DNA of 64,000 bases from Pelomonas baiyunensis. Its GTDB lineage: Bacteria > Pseudomonadota > Gammaproteobacteria > Burkholderiales > Burkholderiaceae_C. The stretch is taken from the NCBI RefSeq assembly GCF_043555935.1, contig NZ_JBIGIB010000001.1, positions 806,001-870,000 on the forward strand, written 5' to 3'. Below are positions 1-12,240 of the stretch, piece after piece. Each line of letters opens with the position of its first letter. Position 1 is the first letter of the stretch. The notes below the pieces were generated by a model. It did not search any database and was not told the DNA's origin. It saw only the letters and a program-made list of their open reading frames with translations. Both the position numbers and the translations under genes were made by a program.

Positions 1-241
1 CGGCTGGGTCCGCAGGCCCTGGCTGAGGCCGCTGAGCGTGTCGGCCAAGCGATCGGTGGCGCGTCGCCGCCAGCGCCGCGAACACGGTGCGGCGCGGGTG
101 GTCACGGGCCGGTGCCCGCAGCTGCGTGCGTCACACCAGACCGCTGGAAGCGGTCGCTTCTTCCTAGGGGCGTTCGAAGCACGCCGCGGTGGGCCCGGCA
201 TGCCGCATCGGCTTGCGCTGCTGCTGAGCGTCAGCGTCTGC
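1..241. other. window edge, no firmly supported gene
   Basis: I see no convincing gene here. On the minus strand a GTG at position 105 opens 35 codons that run off the left edge without a stop, so the 5' end of a gene continuing outside the window is possible. The predicted residues are Arg-rich and not recognisable, and no clear ribosome binding site precedes the GTG. The rest is GC-rich spacer downstream of the next gene. Confidence 0.25.
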
Positions 242-748
242 TCAGCGCACGCCCGGCAGGGCCGACCCCTGCGCGCGCACCACCGGCCAGTTCACCACCA
301 CGCGGGTGCGGGTCAGCTCGACCTCGCCCTTCTCTTCGGCCGCCAGCACGGCTTCCTCGGAGGTGAGGGTGTGCGGTGTGGCGCCCGGCTTCCAGCGCAC
401 CATCACCAGCACCCAGAGCGGGCTGTAGCCCGCGTCCGCGTTGGCGGGGCCGATGGGGCGAGGAATCGACGGCAGCACTGCGGCCTGCTCATCGTTGGGA
501 AATTTGTAGGCCCGCTCCACCGGCATGCCGGGCTTCAGCACCTCCGCCAGCGCGGGCACGTGGTTCAGCCCGTTCTTGCGCGCCATGCCGGCGTCCGAGA
601 TGTCGGTGCTGATGTAGTGCACCACCTGGCCCTCGAACCAGGCTTCCTTGAGCGGCAGGGTGATCTCGGCCGCGCGCGCAGCCCCAGAGGTGGCAAGCAC
701 GGCCCAAAGCAGAAGGCCGATCGGGCGGGCGAGGCGGGTCAGTGGCAT
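242..748 (-). CDS. exported protein of unknown function
   Basis: A 168-residue protein. I chose the ATG at 748 because it places a hydrophobic signal peptide (LARPIGLLLWAVLATSG, then ARA-A as a likely cleavage site) at the N-terminus; a longer frame reaches 820 but adds only unstructured residues. The mature part begins EITLPLKEAWFEGQ and contains HYISTDISDA, a lysine-poor beta-rich stretch, and the hydrophobic strand SPLWVLVMVRW. This style resembles a poorly characterised family of periplasmic proteins, but I cannot assign a function. It lies alone, downstream of tRNA-Arg on the same strand, so it may be cotranscribed with that tRNA or have its own promoter. No transmembrane segments follow the signal peptide. 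Confidence 0.75.
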   Translation of the reverse strand: MPLTRLARPIGLLLWAVLATSGAARAAEITLPLKEAWFEGQVVHYISTDISDAGMARKNGLNHVPALAEVLKPGMPVERAYKFPNDEQAAVLPSIPRPIGPANADAGYSPLWVLVMVRWKPGATPHTLTSEEAVLAAEEKGEVELTRTRVVVNWPVVRAQGSALPGVR

Positions 749-870
749 GCGGGCACCTGGTGGGTCGAACCGCGCGATTCTTGCGACTGCGGGCCACGCC
801 GCAAGGGGGAAAGTGCGCACGATGGGCGGGTTTGGCCCGGCTTTGCGCTGCCGGATCGCCTGGGCGGGTG

Positions 871-945
871 TGGTCCCGCCGACAGGAATCGAACCTGTAT
901 TTGCCGCTTAGGAGGCGGCCGTTCTATCCATTGAACTACGGCGAG
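871..945 (-). tRNA. tRNA-Arg (anticodon CCU)
   Basis: The reverse complement folds as a complete tRNA. The acceptor arms CTCGCCG and CGGCGGG pair over seven positions with one T-G wobble. The D-arm is GTTC/GAAC. The anticodon loop CTCCTAA gives anticodon CCU, which reads AGG. The T-arm ACAGG-TTCGATT-CCTGT is perfect. A discriminator A and an encoded CCA (TGG at 871-873 on the plus strand) complete the 3' end. AGG is a rare codon in such GC-rich genomes, and this isoacceptor is usually single-copy. Confidence 0.97.
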
Positions 946-1049
946 CCCTCAGGCAGCGCATGGGGCCGCCTGAGCGGCGCAGATTCTCGCATGGGCCTGG
1001 GGGCGGTCTGGCTGTCGCCGGGACGGCGCCGCAGCAGCAGCGCCGGGGC

Positions 1050-1433
1050 TCAGGCCGCCTCGAATTCCGTGACGAGGTGCAGTTGACCGGCCACGGGCGT
1101 GAGCACGCGCCCGAGGCCCGGCGGCAGGGCGCCTCGCAGGGCCCGGGCCACCGCGGCCTGGGCGGCGTCTTGCAGGGCGGCCAGCCGGGGCCGCTCGCCC
1201 CGGCAGTGTGAGCGCGGGATGACCAGCGCCAGCTCCACGGGGGTGATCGGCACGGCGAAGGGGGCGTTGTGCGCCGGGTGCGGCGTGGGCACAGCGAATT
1301 CCAGCTGGGCGTTCACGACCAGCGTGGTGGGCGTGCGCAGCCGCACGTCCAGCTCGGCGGCAACGTGCAGGTCGTCGCAGGTGGGCAGGGGCGGGGCGCT
1401 CGTGGCGTCGAGGTTCGGACACATGCCCGGCAT
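1050..1433 (-). CDS. hypothetical protein, 127 aa
   Basis: Unrecognised protein with no signal peptide or membrane segment. Codon third positions are strongly G/C in this frame, unlike the competing minus-strand frame at 949-1422, which reads as Arg/Ala/Pro-rich noise. Visible features are three Cys (two near the N-terminus), a beta-rich middle (RTPTTLVVNAQLEFAVP; FAVPITPVELALVIP) and an Ala-rich helical C-terminal region ending in QLHLVTEFEAA. It sits between tRNA-Arg and the end of tamB, separated from tamB by about 100 bases, so it is probably a separate transcription unit. No function can be given. Confidence 0.6.
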   Translation of the reverse strand: MPGMCPNLDATSAPPLPTCDDLHVAAELDVRLRTPTTLVVNAQLEFAVPTPHPAHNAPFAVPITPVELALVIPRSHCRGERPRLAALQDAAQAAVARALRGALPPGLGRVLTPVAGQLHLVTEFEAA

Positions 1434-1529
1434 CGTCGCCCCGCTGTGTGACAGCTCGTGTGGGGCGGGTCAGCCGGCGCGTGTAGGACGGGGCCTCACC
1501 CCCAAGATCGTGGCCTCGGGCTCAGCGCC

Positions 1530-4500
1530 TCAGTTCCACTTCCACTGCCAGATCAGGTCCAGCGCGTTGTCGTCGCCGCCCTGGGCGCGCAGCGTGAAGC
1601 GCTGGGCGATGCGGTAGATCAACTGCCAGCTGCCGGTGGTGGCGTTCAGGCTGCGTTCGTAGCCCACGTACCAGCGCCGCGACAACTGCTTGCCCAGGCG
1701 CACGATGGTGGCGCGGGTGTCGTCGTCGGTCTGCGCGACCGAGAGCTCGTCCAGCCCCAGGTTGCGCAGCACCTTGGCGGTGGGGCCTTCGCCTTCGCCA
1801 CTGAGCAGGGCGAGCGCCGCGCGCTGCAGCAGCGCGGTGTCGGTGCGGCCCAGGCCTTCCGGGCCGCGGCCGAGCAGCAGCCAGGCGAGGCGGTCGGTGT
1901 CGGCCATCTCGGGCTCGGAGTAGAGGTTCACGCGGGGCGACTGCGCCGTGCCGCCCACACGCACGCCCACGCGCACATCGAGGTTGGGGCGCACGGCCAG
2001 CAGGTCCAGTGCAGGGTTGTCGTAGGCGCCGGTGAAGCGGATGTCGCCGCGCTCGATCTCCAGCTTTTGGCCGTACGCGGCGTACTGCCCGCCGCTGGCA
2101 GTGAGCTTGCCGGTGACGCGCAGGGGCCCGTCACGTTGGGCGATTTGCAGCTGGCCGCGCAGCGTGGTGGCCAGGCCGCGGCCGCGCACCTGGAAGTCGT
2201 TGCCGAAATCCAGCGCCAGTTGCACATCGGTGTGCCGCGCCGGCCGCGCAGGGGCGGTGGGCGCGGGGGTGTCGCGGCTGCCGCGCAGCACGGTCACGTC
2301 GTCAGCCAGGCCCGGGGCGTCGCTGCGGGTGAAGTCCACCAGGCCTTCGTCGGCCTTGAGCTGGCCTTGCAGGCGCAGGCTGTCGGCTTGCAGGTCCAGC
2401 GTGCCCTGACCGGACACCACGAGCCGACGGTCCACGCGCGACAGCGCCCGCAGCCGCTCCGCCGTGAAGCTGAGTTGGGCCCGAGGCTGGGCACCGAGTT
2501 CGGCGCTGCCCTGGGCGCGCAGCCAGCCGTCGCCCGCGCGGGCTTCAAGTCGCGTCAGCTCGGCATGCTGGCCTTTCAGTGCGAGGGCAAAGCGCCCCTC
2601 GGTCACGTCCACGCCGTACAGCAGGTGCCGCAGGGCCAGTTGCTCGCCCTCGGCCTGGCCGGTGAGGTTGGGCGCGCCCAGGCGGCCCGCCAGTTGCACC
2701 GTGGCGGCTGCGCGGCCGCCCAGGCGCCAACCGGCCGGCACCCAGCTGCCCCAGGTGGCGAGCTGGGCCACGTTGGCCTGCAGCACGCCTTCGATCGGGG
2801 TTTGGGCGTCGGGCCAGTCGCCTTGGGGGTGCAGCGTCACGGCGGCGGCCAGGCTGCCCAGTTCGGCACCGGCCACGCCTTGGGCGAAGCGCCACACCGG
2901 CCGGCCGTCGGGCCCGTTCTGCACGGTCAGGGCGAGGCGCAGGTCGGTCAGGCCCAGCGGGCGTTGGCCCAATTCGTCGGTCACGCGCAGGTCGCCGCCG
3001 CGGCGGTCCAGCAGCAGTTCGACGTTGGCCCGGTCATCCACCCGCACCGAGGCGTGGCCGCCCACGCGCAGGTCACCGCCCCAGCCGAACTCGGGCTGCC
3101 AGCGGGCCAGCAGTGGCGCCACGGCCAGGTCTTCCAGCACCAGCTCGGCCCGCAGTTCGGGCTGAGCGCCGCCGGTCCAGCGCAGCGAGTCCCAGCGCAC
3201 CACGGCGCCGCCCACCTCGGCGCGGCCGGGCTGCAGCTCCACCTGTGGGGCGCCGTCCAGTGCAGCGCGCAGGGTGAGGTCGCGGGCGGTGAGCAGCGGC
3301 GGTGTTTGTGCGCGCAGCGGGCCCAGGTCCACGCGGCTGAGCTTTCCGGTCCAGCTGCTGCCTGCCCAGCGGCCGCGGGCTTGCAGTTGGGCGTCCAGCG
3401 TCAGGGGCTGCGCGGTTTGCAGGGTTTGGCCTTGGGCCTGGAGCTGCAGTTCATGGTCGCTGCGGCGGCCTTGCAGTTGGAGGCTCACCCGGTCCAGCCG
3501 CGCTTGCGGGGCCCGCAGTTGCTGGAGGTTCATGGCCAGCTGCACGGGGCCATCTCCATCCGCCCCCGGCGCGGGCAGGGCCCATTGCACCTGGCCTTGC
3601 CCCAGCTGCTGACCGCGGGCGCGAAGCTCCCGCAGGTTCAGCCGCCCTTCGCTGGCCAGTTGCCATGCGTTGGTGCTTGCACCGGCGCTGGCGGGCGTGC
3701 GCAGCAGTTGCAATTGCAGGTCGCCATCGGCCTGGCCCGCCAGGGCCGGTGCCTGCAGCAGGGCCAACACGGGCGACAGTTCCGCCAGTGCGCCGGCCTG
3801 CACCTGCACGCGGCTTTGCACGCGGCCGTCCTGGGCCTCGCCCTGCGCTTGCAGCCGCTGTTTGCCCAGGCGCGCGTCCAGCTCGAACCGGGCCGGTTGC
3901 TCGGGGCGTTCGCGGCTCAGGCGGGCGTCGCCTTCCAGTGGCAAGCCGGCCAGCTGGCTGGGTTGCAGCTGGGCGCTGACGGTGCCGGTCAGGTCGGCCA
4001 GGCGCTGGCCGCGCAGGTCGATGCGGGCCAGGGCGTTCAAGCGCGTCGGGCCGGGCAGGCGTGCCCAGGCTGAACCTGGCGCACCGCGCCACAGCAGGTG
4101 CGGGTCGAACTGCTGCAGTTGGGCTTGCAATTGCACGGTGCCGCGGGTGTCCACCTCGCCCTGCGCTTGCAGGCTGGCGTCGCCGCTGGCCAGCCGGGCG
4201 CGGGTGACTTGCCATTGCGTGCCCTGGCCTTGCACCTGGGCTTGCAGTTGCAGCGGGCGGGTGTCCAGCGTGCCCGCAAGTTCGAGCCGCGCGCTCAACG
4301 CGTCGTTCGGGCCGCCGGCCACGCTGACCGGCCCGTCCAGCCGGGCGGGCGAGGCGCGGCCGTCCAGCGCCTCGGGCCGCAGGCGGGCGACCTGGGCTTG
4401 CAGTTGCCAGCGGCCGTCGGCCTCGCGGCTGCCGCGGCCCTGGATGCTGCCGCCGCCCAGCAGGTCGGCGTCCAGTTGTGTCAGCTGGAAGCGGGCGAGG

Positions 4501-5480
4501 GCGTCCGGGTGCCCGGCCAGCGCCAGGCGCAGGCGCTGTACGGGCAGCGCGCCTTGGTCCCAGCGGCCGGGGGCGCTGTTCGTCAGCTCGGCTTGCAGCG
4601 TGGCGTCGGCCGTGGCGCTGGGTGCTTGCAGGCGAGCTTCGCCGGTGAGTGCGGTGTGCGGCAGGCCGGGCACCAGGGCGGCCAGGGCAGCGAGGTCGAA
4701 CTGGTGGGCCTGCACCTGCAGTGCGTTCACCGGCCAGGGCAGGAAGGGGTGCAGTTCGCCCTGGGCTTGCAGGCTTTGCTGCGCGGCGCTCACGGCTACC
4801 CGCGCCTGCAGGCGGGCCAGCGGGCCGGTGGCGCTGGCCTCGGCGGCCCAGGGCAGGCGGGGGGCGTCGGTGGGCTGGAGTTGCAGGCTCAGCTGGGTGT
4901 TCAGCGGCGCGTCGGTGTCCACCGTGGCGCGACCGTTGAGCTGCAGCTGTTGCCAACGGGCGGCGTGCAGTTCGATGCGGTGCTGGCCTTGGCGGGGCAG
5001 TTGCACACGGGCTTGCAGGCCCAGCACCGGGGGCTGCTGGGCGTGCCAATCCAGCCGGTCAACCTGCAGATGCTCGATGCGCAGGCCCACGGGCAGGCGC
5101 AGGTCGCTTGGCGCAGCGAGCGGGGCGCTGCTGGGCTGGGTGCGGATGCGCAGGGTCTGCACGTGCACGTTGTCGGCGCGCAGTTCGCGCTCGGCGCCCC
5201 AGCCGCTGGCCCCGAAGCCCAGGCCCTGCCACTGCAGGCCTTGAAGTTCAACGTCGCCGCCAGCCCAGTGCAGCCGCACGCGCTCGGCACGGAACTCACC
5301 CAGCAAGCTGCCCTGTGGCGCTTGCACCTCCACGCCGGGCAGTTGACCCAGCAGCCACTCAGTGCCCGCAGGCCGCTGCAGCAGCCACGCCACCAGCGCC
5401 ACCGTGCCCAGCACGACGAGCAGCAAGGCGAGCCCGCCCCCCAACAGCGTGCGGCGCAGCCAGCGCATGGGCGTGCTCAT
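1530..5480 (-). CDS. tamB: translocation and assembly module subunit TamB
   Basis: A 1316-residue inner-membrane-anchored AsmA-like protein. TamB-family proteins form a long hydrophobic beta-groove across the periplasm that carries phospholipid to the outer membrane and assists autotransporter assembly with TamA. The N-terminus has one membrane anchor (about residues 9-35, after MSTPMRWLRR). The middle is repetitive Gln/Leu/Ala-rich beta structure. The C-terminal third carries the TamB/DUF490 signature, including ERGDIRFTGAYDNPALDL and a YGQKLEIE stretch. The ATG overlaps the tamA stop as ATGA, giving translational coupling, and fixes the start at 5480 rather than 5513. Length and domain order fit the family. 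As last gene of the operon it ends without an obvious strong terminator. Confidence 0.96.
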   Translation of the reverse strand: MSTPMRWLRRTLLGGGLALLLVVLGTVALVAWLLQRPAGTEWLLGQLPGVEVQAPQGSLLGEFRAERVRLHWAGGDVELQGLQWQGLGFGASGWGAERELRADNVHVQTLRIRTQPSSAPLAAPSDLRLPVGLRIEHLQVDRLDWHAQQPPVLGLQARVQLPRQGQHRIELHAARWQQLQLNGRATVDTDAPLNTQLSLQLQPTDAPRLPWAAEASATGPLARLQARVAVSAAQQSLQAQGELHPFLPWPVNALQVQAHQFDLAALAALVPGLPHTALTGEARLQAPSATADATLQAELTNSAPGRWDQGALPVQRLRLALAGHPDALARFQLTQLDADLLGGGSIQGRGSREADGRWQLQAQVARLRPEALDGRASPARLDGPVSVAGGPNDALSARLELAGTLDTRPLQLQAQVQGQGTQWQVTRARLASGDASLQAQGEVDTRGTVQLQAQLQQFDPHLLWRGAPGSAWARLPGPTRLNALARIDLRGQRLADLTGTVSAQLQPSQLAGLPLEGDARLSRERPEQPARFELDARLGKQRLQAQGEAQDGRVQSRVQVQAGALAELSPVLALLQAPALAGQADGDLQLQLLRTPASAGASTNAWQLASEGRLNLRELRARGQQLGQGQVQWALPAPGADGDGPVQLAMNLQQLRAPQARLDRVSLQLQGRRSDHELQLQAQGQTLQTAQPLTLDAQLQARGRWAGSSWTGKLSRVDLGPLRAQTPPLLTARDLTLRAALDGAPQVELQPGRAEVGGAVVRWDSLRWTGGAQPELRAELVLEDLAVAPLLARWQPEFGWGGDLRVGGHASVRVDDRANVELLLDRRGGDLRVTDELGQRPLGLTDLRLALTVQNGPDGRPVWRFAQGVAGAELGSLAAAVTLHPQGDWPDAQTPIEGVLQANVAQLATWGSWVPAGWRLGGRAAATVQLAGRLGAPNLTGQAEGEQLALRHLLYGVDVTEGRFALALKGQHAELTRLEARAGDGWLRAQGSAELGAQPRAQLSFTAERLRALSRVDRRLVVSGQGTLDLQADSLRLQGQLKADEGLVDFTRSDAPGLADDVTVLRGSRDTPAPTAPARPARHTDVQLALDFGNDFQVRGRGLATTLRGQLQIAQRDGPLRVTGKLTASGGQYAAYGQKLEIERGDIRFTGAYDNPALDLLAVRPNLDVRVGVRVGGTAQSPRVNLYSEPEMADTDRLAWLLLGRGPEGLGRTDTALLQRAALALLSGEGEGPTAKVLRNLGLDELSVAQTDDDTRATIVRLGKQLSRRWYVGYERSLNATTGSWQLIYRIAQRFTLRAQGGDDNALDLIWQWKWN

Positions 5481-7284
5481 AGCGAGATGCCCACGCTGAA
5501 GTGCAGGCGCCACTTGCCGGTTTCCTGGGCGCGGGCCATGTCCACGCGCAGCGGGCCGACCGGGCTGCGCCAGCGCAGGCCGGCGCCGTAGCCCACCACG
5601 GGGCGGTAGTCAGCCCAGCGGGAGGCCGCGTTGCCCGCGTCCACGAACAGCGCGCCCCACAGGCTGGGCATGCGCAGGCTGAAGGGGCGGGCGATTTCCA
5701 GGCTGCCGGTGCCCAGCACGCGGCCACCCACGGTGATGCCGTTGCGTTCCACACCCAGGCTGCGGTAGGCGTAGCCCCGCACCGATTCGTCGCCGCCGGC
5801 CAGGAACAGCAGTTTCTCCGGCATGCCGACCCGGTCGTGCGCCACGACCTGGGCCACTTCCGCCCGCGCCGAGGTGTACCAGCCGCCCAGCGGTTGGTAG
5901 ACGCCCAGCTTGAACTGCACGCGGCCGAAGGCGCCCTGGGCACCGCCACCCTGCGCATGGCCCAGGCCCACCAGGGCCAGCGCCTGATGGCCGTCGGTGG
6001 GCAGCAGGGTGCTGTCCAGCCGGCGGCGAATCCATTGCTGGTTGGCCGACACGGCGAGGTGGGTGCTGACCTCGGCGCCAGCCGTCTCGCGGGCGCGCAG
6101 CAGCTCCAGGTAGCTCAAGCGTTCGTCGCGGGGGGACTCGTACAGGCGGCCCACGCGCAGGCCGAGGTTTTGCACCCGCGTGTCGCCTGTGCGGTCTTCC
6201 TCGAACTGCAGCGCGCCGATGTTGCGGTGCAGGTCGGGTTGGGGGTGCGAGCTCAATTCCAGTTCGCCGCCCCGCAGGTCGCGGCTGTACTGCAGCTTGG
6301 TGCGGGCGCGCAGGGGCAGGTCGAAGGGCCGACGGTGCAGGTGCTCCACGCTCAGGCTTTGGCCGGTATTGCTGTGATAGCCCACCGCCACGGTCGCTTG
6401 CTGCAGGGGCGATTCGGTGAGGCTGACCTGGATCGGCGTGGTGCCGTCAGCGTCTGGCGTTTCGGGCAGCAGTTGCACGCGCACGGCGTCGAACAGCTGG
6501 GTCTTGGCCAGGCGCTCCTGGAATTCCGCCAGCTTCTGCTCGGTGTAGGCGTCGCCCGGGCTGAAGCCGGCGAGCCGTTCCACCGCGCTGCGGTCTTGGC
6601 GTTGCAAGCCTTCGATGCGCAGCACGCCCAGCCGGGCCTGCGGGCCGCTGGCCAGCACGAGTTCCAGCTCGGCGGTGTGGGTTTCGGGGTCGACCCGTGC
6701 GGCCGTGTCGGCCCAACGGGCCAGCGGGAATCCGCCGGTGCGGGCGCGCACCAGCAGGTCGCTTTTGCCGGCCGCCCACGCGCTTTGGGTGAAGGCCGCG
6801 CCGGCGGGCAGCGGCCAGGCGTCTTGCAGGCTGCGGCGCAGCGCTTGGGCGGTGGCGTTGTCGTCGGCCAAGCCTTCGGTGAACGACAGCTTGAGCTGGT
6901 CCACGCGGGTCAGCGGGCCGGGCATGACCGTCAGGCGCAGCCGGGTGTCGTCTTGCGGATCGCGGCTGACCTCGGCCTTGGCATTGAAATGGCCTTCTGT
7001 CTCCAGCAGCGCCTCGGCTTGCGCCGGCGCGGCGGCGGCCAGGCGCGCCAATTCCACCCGGCTCAGCGCGGCCTGGTTGGCGCGGTAGCGCGCGAGGTCC
7101 AGGTGCTCTTGCAGCAGGTCGCGCAGGGCGCTGTCGTCCACCTGGATGTCGAGGCTGTACACCGCTGGCGTGTCGGCGGCCGGTGCACCCGGTGCGGCAG
7201 ACGAGGTACTGGCCGGCGCGTGAGTCGCTGGGGTGGCGCAGGCCGTGAGCAGCGCCGCCATGCACAGCAGCGCGAGTCGTCGAA

Positions 7285-7288
<4 letters not shown>
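5477..7288 (-). CDS. tamA: outer-membrane Omp85-family protein TamA
   Basis: A 603-residue Omp85 protein that partners TamB. The start at 7288 overlaps the upstream VWA stop as ATGA. It gives a signal peptide ending in the lipobox LLTAC, so this TamA is predicted to be a lipoprotein; that is less usual than the plain signal peptide of enteric TamA. Residues about 45-280 form POTRA-like domains (for example LGVLRIEGLQRQDRSAVERL and FSPGDAYTEQKLAEFQERL). The C-terminal half is a 16-strand barrel with the diagnostic L6 motif GGDESVRGYAYRSLG. Adjacency to tamB is the classic TamAB arrangement. Confident in family and pair; lipidation is inferred from the lipobox only. Confidence 0.95.
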
Positions 7289-8475
<1,187 letters not shown>

Positions 8476-8493
8476 GAACGGCCTCCTGCGGCG

Positions 8494-10469
<1,976 letters not shown>

Positions 10470-10473
<4 letters not shown>

Positions 10474-11066
10474 GGGCGGGGGCGGCTCAATTGCCAGTTC
10501 AGGTGGGCCTTGACCTCGGGCCATTCGCCCGCGGTCAGGCTGTACATCACGGTGTCGCGCACGGTGCCGTCGCGGCGCATCATGTGGTGGCGCAGCACGC
10601 CGTCGCGCTTGGCGCCCAGGCGTTCGATGGCGCGCTGCGACGCGTGGTTGAAGTTGTCGGTGCGCCAGCCCACGAGTTGCGCGCCCAGCGTGTCGAACGC
10701 GTGGGTGAGCAACAGCAGCTTGGCGGTGGTGTTCACGGCACTGCGCTGCACGCGCTGGGCGTACCAGGTCCAGCCGATTTCCAGACGGCTCACGGCGGGC
10801 ACGATGTCGTGATAGCTGGTGGAGCCCAGCACCTCGCCGGTAGCCGCGTCCAGCACCGCAAAGGGCAAGCGGTGGCCGGCGGCCTGGCCGTCGAGCGCCG
10901 TGCGCACGTAGGCGGCGGCTTCACCCGGGGCGGGCACGCTGGTGAAGCGCAGGTTCCACAGCTCGCCGTCGGCGGCGGCCGCCTCCAGGCCGGGCGCATG
11001 CTCCAGGGTCAGGGGCACGAGTCGCACCGGCCCCGCCTGCAAGGTGGTGGGCAGCACGGGCTTCAT
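10470..11066 (-). CDS. GNAT family N-acetyltransferase (RimJ/RimL-like)
   Basis: A 198-residue acetyltransferase similar to the RimJ/RimL group, which acetylates protein N-termini or small amines using acetyl-CoA. Visible landmarks are LQAGPVRLVPLTLEHAPGL at the N-terminus, FAVLDAATGEVLGSTSYHDI (core strand), and SRLEIGWTWYAQRVQRSAVN followed by NTTAKLLLLTHAFDTLGAQ. The latter are motif A and the helix contacting acetyl-CoA, and NHASQRAIERLGAKRDG is the usual Asn-x-x-S-x-R helix. The start at 11066 overlaps the preceding stop as ATGA; the frame extends further upstream but that part belongs to the neighbouring gene. The substrate is unknown. Confidence 0.93.
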
Positions 11067-11287
11067 GGGCGGTCTTTCAGCAGCAAGCGGCGCGCGACGA
11101 AGCGGCCGAGGCCGCAGCCGCCCACGATGAGTGCGAGGCCCAGCAGTTGCTGGGCGTTCCATTCGCTGCTGGCGATGAAGTCGATGCCGAACTGGCGGCC
11201 CAAGCCCCAGCCGGCCAGCGCGCCACCGACAAAGCCGATGGCGTCGGCCAGGCCCTCGCGCATCGCGCGGTCGAAGTCCTGCGCCAT
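11063..11287 (-). CDS. small membrane protein, 74 aa
   Basis: A short gene held in place by overlaps on both sides: its ATG shares a base with the MoxR stop (TGATG), and its TGA overlaps the GNAT start (ATGA). The product has a Gly-rich hydrophobic segment (AIGFVGGALAGWGLGRQFG) and a second one (QQLLGLALIVGGCGLGRFV), then a basic tail RRLLLKDRP. Two transmembrane helices with a short loop (IDFIASSEWNA) are likely. I do not recognise a named family. Position suggests it belongs to the MoxR-VWA functional unit, but this is inference from operon order alone. Confidence 0.85.
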   Translation of the reverse strand: MAQDFDRAMREGLADAIGFVGGALAGWGLGRQFGIDFIASSEWNAQQLLGLALIVGGCGLGRFVARRLLLKDRP

Positions 11288-12141
11288 CAGCGGTTGTTCC
11301 GCTGCATGAACACCAGCTTCTCGAACAGCGTCAGGTCCTGTTCGTTCTTGAGCAGGGCGCCCACCAGCGGCGGGATGCTGACCTTGTCGTCCTGGGCCTG
11401 CAGGGCGTCCACGGGCACGTCTTCGGCCAGCAGCAGCTTGAGCCAGTCGATCAGCTCCGAGGTGCTGGGCTTCTTCTTGAGGCCCGGCAGGTTGCGCACG
11501 TCGTAGAAGTTCTTCAGCGCCGCGGCGAGCAGGTCTTTCTTCAGCGTGGGGAAGTGGACGTTGACGATCTTTTGCATCGTCTCGGCGTCCGGGAACTTGA
11601 TGTAGTGGAAGAAGCACCGGCGCAGGAAGGCGTCGGGCAGTTCTTTCTCGTTGTTGGACGTGATGATGACCAACGGCCGGTGCTTGGCCTTCACGAGTTG
11701 CCGCGTCTCGTAGACGTAGAACTCCATGCGGTCGATCTCGCGCAGCAGGTCGTTCGGGAACTCGATGTCGGCCTTGTCGATCTCGTCGATCAGCAGCACC
11801 GTGGGCTGCTCGGCTTCAAAGGCCTGCCACAGCACCCCTTTGACGATGTAGTTCTCGATGTTGCGAACGCGCTCGCTGCCTTCAATGCCGGCCAGCTGGC
11901 TGTCACGCAGCCGGCTCACGGCGTCGTACTCGTACAGGCCTTGCTGGGCTTTGGTGGTGCTTTTGATGTGCCACTGCAGCAGCGGCATGCCGAGGGCGGC
12001 GGCCACTTCCTCGGCCAGCATGGTCTTGCCCGTGCCGGGCTCGCCCTTGATGAGCAAGGGGCGCTGCAACGTGGCCGCAGCATTGACGGCCAGCCGCAGG
12101 TCGGCCGTGGCGACGTATTGGTCGGAACCTTGGAATTTCAT
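11287..12141 (-). CDS. MoxR-type AAA+ ATPase
   Basis: A 284-residue AAA+ ATPase of the MoxR branch, a chaperone-like class that acts together with VWA-domain proteins. Walker A is GEPGTGKT (about residues 36-43) and Walker B is VLLIDEIDKADIEF (about 115-128). Sensor-1 is VIITSNNEKELPDAFLRRC, with the arginine finger in LRRC. The ATG at 12141 (MKFQGSDQYVA) lies 99 bases from the divergent cytochrome gene; longer in-frame extensions run into that gene and are rejected. It is first gene of the minus-strand operon that ends with tamB, and its presumed VWA partner is the fifth gene. The ATPase and VWA genes are usually adjacent, so the three intervening genes are unusual. Confidence 0.96.
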   Translation of the reverse strand: MKFQGSDQYVATADLRLAVNAAATLQRPLLIKGEPGTGKTMLAEEVAAALGMPLLQWHIKSTTKAQQGLYEYDAVSRLRDSQLAGIEGSERVRNIENYIVKGVLWQAFEAEQPTVLLIDEIDKADIEFPNDLLREIDRMEFYVYETRQLVKAKHRPLVIITSNNEKELPDAFLRRCFFHYIKFPDAETMQKIVNVHFPTLKKDLLAAALKNFYDVRNLPGLKKKPSTSELIDWLKLLLAEDVPVDALQAQDDKVSIPPLVGALLKNEQDLTLFEKLVFMQRNNR

Positions 12142-12200
12142 GGGGAAAACCGGGGCAAAACCCGAGCAAAAGGGGGCGCGGGCCAGTATAGGAGCCCTCC

Positions 12201-12206
12201 TATAAT
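12201..12206 (+). promoter_or_regulatory. -10 element of the cytochrome c promoter
   Basis: A perfect TATAAT hexamer lies 34 bases upstream of the cytochrome c ATG in an otherwise GC-rich stretch. No good -35 hexamer is present at 17 bases, so it may need an activator or an extended context. The divergent MoxR promoter must lie in the same 99-base intergenic region. Confidence 0.6.
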
Positions 12207-12240
12207 CGCCGCCGCTCAAGCACATCACACCTCCGGGACC

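Noticed and set aside
949..1422. A competing minus-strand ORF of 157 codons overlapping the 127-residue gene
   Set aside because: Arg/Ala/Pro-rich and poor third-position bias; the other frame has typical codon use.
1458..4073. An 871-codon plus-strand open frame over tamB
   Set aside because: Gln/Ala/Gly-rich repeats mirror the Leu/Gln codons of tamB; no start signal and no recognisable domain.
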